DNA of 44,117 nucleotides from Candidatus Melainabacteria bacterium (GTDB taxonomy: Bacteria > Cyanobacteriota > Vampirovibrionia > Obscuribacterales > Obscuribacteraceae), in assembly GCA_012965515.1 (NCBI GenBank), contig DTSE01000417.1:10802-54918 (forward strand). The letters run 5' to 3'. The notes beneath the pieces were generated by a model that ran no database searches, had not been told where the DNA came from, and saw only the letters and a list, made by a program, of their open reading frames with translations. The first letter of the stretch is position 1. Each line of letters begins with the position of its first letter. A program made the position numbers and the translations under genes. Shown here in pieces: positions 42,989-44,117 of the stretch.

Positions 42989-44117
42989 ATGTACAAACTG
43001 GTCGTTCGAAATTGGATTTGGTTCAGCGCAGCCATAGTGCTTGCCCTCCTTCTCACTTTCGGAGGCACTCAGTCACCCTGGAAAGATCTGACCTTCAGCG
43101 TCAACGTAGCGACACTGCTGCTTGCTCAGCTTGGTGCCGCCTTGCTTTTCAGCCGCATCTGCTTTGAAAACGGTCGCCTCAATCAACTGCTCCAAGTCGC
43201 TGGTGTTGGCTTTGCCTGCATTCTGGTTTTGTCCGGTATTGGTGTTGCAATCGGTGGGCACTTTGCATTTGCAGCGCCAATCAAGCTAACTCTGCCTCTG
43301 GTGCCGATCGTCGTCAGTACTGTGTTTGGCGTCGGTGCTGCAGTCGCGCTTTTCAGACTCGAACCCCTATCTGTTTATTCAGCCGGCACCGAAACAGGTG
43401 ATGAAGAAGAGTCCGTCCAAGAACAATCTGAATCGAGAGGCGCGATTAAGCTAGGAAAGACGAAGGCCAAAGCGGCTACATCGTCCACCAAACTGCGCGG
43501 TATTCTCGACAAGCTCGATGCGGAAGAAGAAAAGCCGCCTGCCAAGCCTGAACCACCCGCTGCCAAATCACCCGTTCAAGAGATGGACGATGAGAGAAAG
43601 TCGGCAGCCTCGGCAACCGCAACTAGATTGCAGGCGCAGAAGAGAAAAAGCACAAGTACATTTACTAAACTGCAGGCGTTGAGCGCCAGCGGTACCGGCG
43701 GTCATCGTCCCGAAGACGAACAAGCCAACCAAGAAAGCCTCAAAGACATCCTCGACAGGCTTGATGATGAGCCGCTTTCGATTATGGATGAGCCGCTTAC
43801 TCAAATGGAAAGCGATCAAGGTGTTGCACAAGAAATCGCACCAGAGCCTATATCCTCCACCTCAGCAGAGCCTGCCAGCAGCCCCTCGCATATGGACCTC
43901 GGCTCGCGCTTGATGGGCGCCATCACAAAAAATCAGATGCCCAGTATGGAAGCGCCGGAGTCTAAGCCGGAGCCCAAGCCGGAGCCCGAACGCTTTGAGT
44001 TCAAACCGGAGCCGAAGCCTGAACCCAAGCCGGAACCGAAACCTGAGCCCAAGCCGGAACCAAAACCCGAACCCAAGCCGGAACCGAAACCTGAGCCCAA
44101 GCCGGAACCGAAACCCG
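42989..44117 (+). CDS. Membrane protein with (KPEP)n tail (3' end off window)
   Basis: An open frame from the ATG at 42989 to the end of the window (376 residues, incomplete). The N-terminus has four membrane helices (~10-27, 37-55, 66-87, 94-116), then a polar, acidic, disordered region. A short motif occurs twice: RGILDKLDAEE (~170) and KDILDRLDDEP (~252). From ~330 the sequence is a tandem of KPEP units (at least ten) continuing to the window edge. Such Pro/Lys/Glu repeats are rigid and can span the cell wall or periplasm, as in TonB, but TonB itself has one helix, so this is not TonB. No family recognised. Confidence 0.75.
   Translation, partial: MYKLVVRNWIWFSAAIVLALLLTFGGTQSPWKDLTFSVNVATLLLAQLGAALLFSRICFENGRLNQLLQVAGVGFACILVLSGIGVAIGGHFAFAAPIKLTLPLVPIVVSTVFGVGAAVALFRLEPLSVYSAGTETGDEEESVQEQSESRGAIKLGKTKAKAATSSTKLRGILDKLDAEEEKPPAKPEPPAAKSPVQEMDDERKSAASATATRLQAQKRKSTSTFTKLQALSASGTGGHRPEDEQANQESLKDILDRLDDEPLSIMDEPLTQMESDQGVAQEIAPEPISSTSAEPASSPSHMDLGSRLMGAITKNQMPSMEAPESKPEPKPEPERFEFKPEPKPEPKPEPKPEPKPEPKPEPKPEPKPEPKPEPKP

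Overview
The window reads as a piece of bacterial chromosome from a non-photosynthetic relative of Cyanobacteria, most likely the Melainabacteria/Vampirovibrionia branch and perhaps Obscuribacterales. This placement is an inference. It rests on a mosaic of core genes (groES-groEL, accA and accD as separate genes, yggS-sepF, obgE, pheS-pheT), secreted TPR proteins, Ser/Thr kinases that begin with a short zinc-ribbon-like Cys motif, and frequent TTG/GTG starts. No tRNA, rRNA, CRISPR array, insertion sequence or phage gene was recognised.

Layout. 1-2.4 kb: the 5' part of an FMN-dependent alpha-hydroxy-acid dehydrogenase (minus), a membrane-anchored TPR protein and a small secreted protein. 2.4-8.6 kb (minus): a secreted Yellow/MRJP-like propeller, a GNAT acetyltransferase, a 1198-residue disordered protein ending in a LysM-like domain, and a secreted TPR protein. 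8.8-11.7 kb: a signal peptidase I homologue with Ala at the usual catalytic Ser position, a hypothetical protein and a second secreted TPR protein. 11.8-16.7 kb (minus): three closely packed genes led by a Ser/Thr kinase fused to two membrane helices and a VirD4/TraD/HerA-like ATPase module, followed by two predicted exported proteins. This is the most unusual part of the window.

16.8-25.8 kb: a small divergent protein, a palindrome cluster, groES-groEL, a GAF-GAF-GGDEF diguanylate cyclase, a HIT hydrolase, a small Trp-rich protein, a sugar-nucleotide pyrophosphorylase, a degenerate argininosuccinate-lyase-like protein and a 46-residue basic protein. 26-34 kb: an MFS exporter, a second zinc-ribbon Ser/Thr kinase, accA, accD, rsmE, yggS and sepF. 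34-44 kb: an M23 peptidase, a tandem PC4-like ssDNA-binding protein, obgE, a 48-residue basic protein, a Nudix hydrolase, pheS, pheT, a small membrane protein, and a membrane protein with a (KPEP)n tail that runs off the window end.

Several genes converge on envelope and cell-cycle functions (sepF, M23 peptidase, LysM protein, signal peptidase, acc genes), and three encode signal transduction proteins (two kinases and a diguanylate cyclase). A family of short perfect palindromes with compensatory stem changes lies between genes at four places. All assignments come from reading motifs by eye; no database search was possible.
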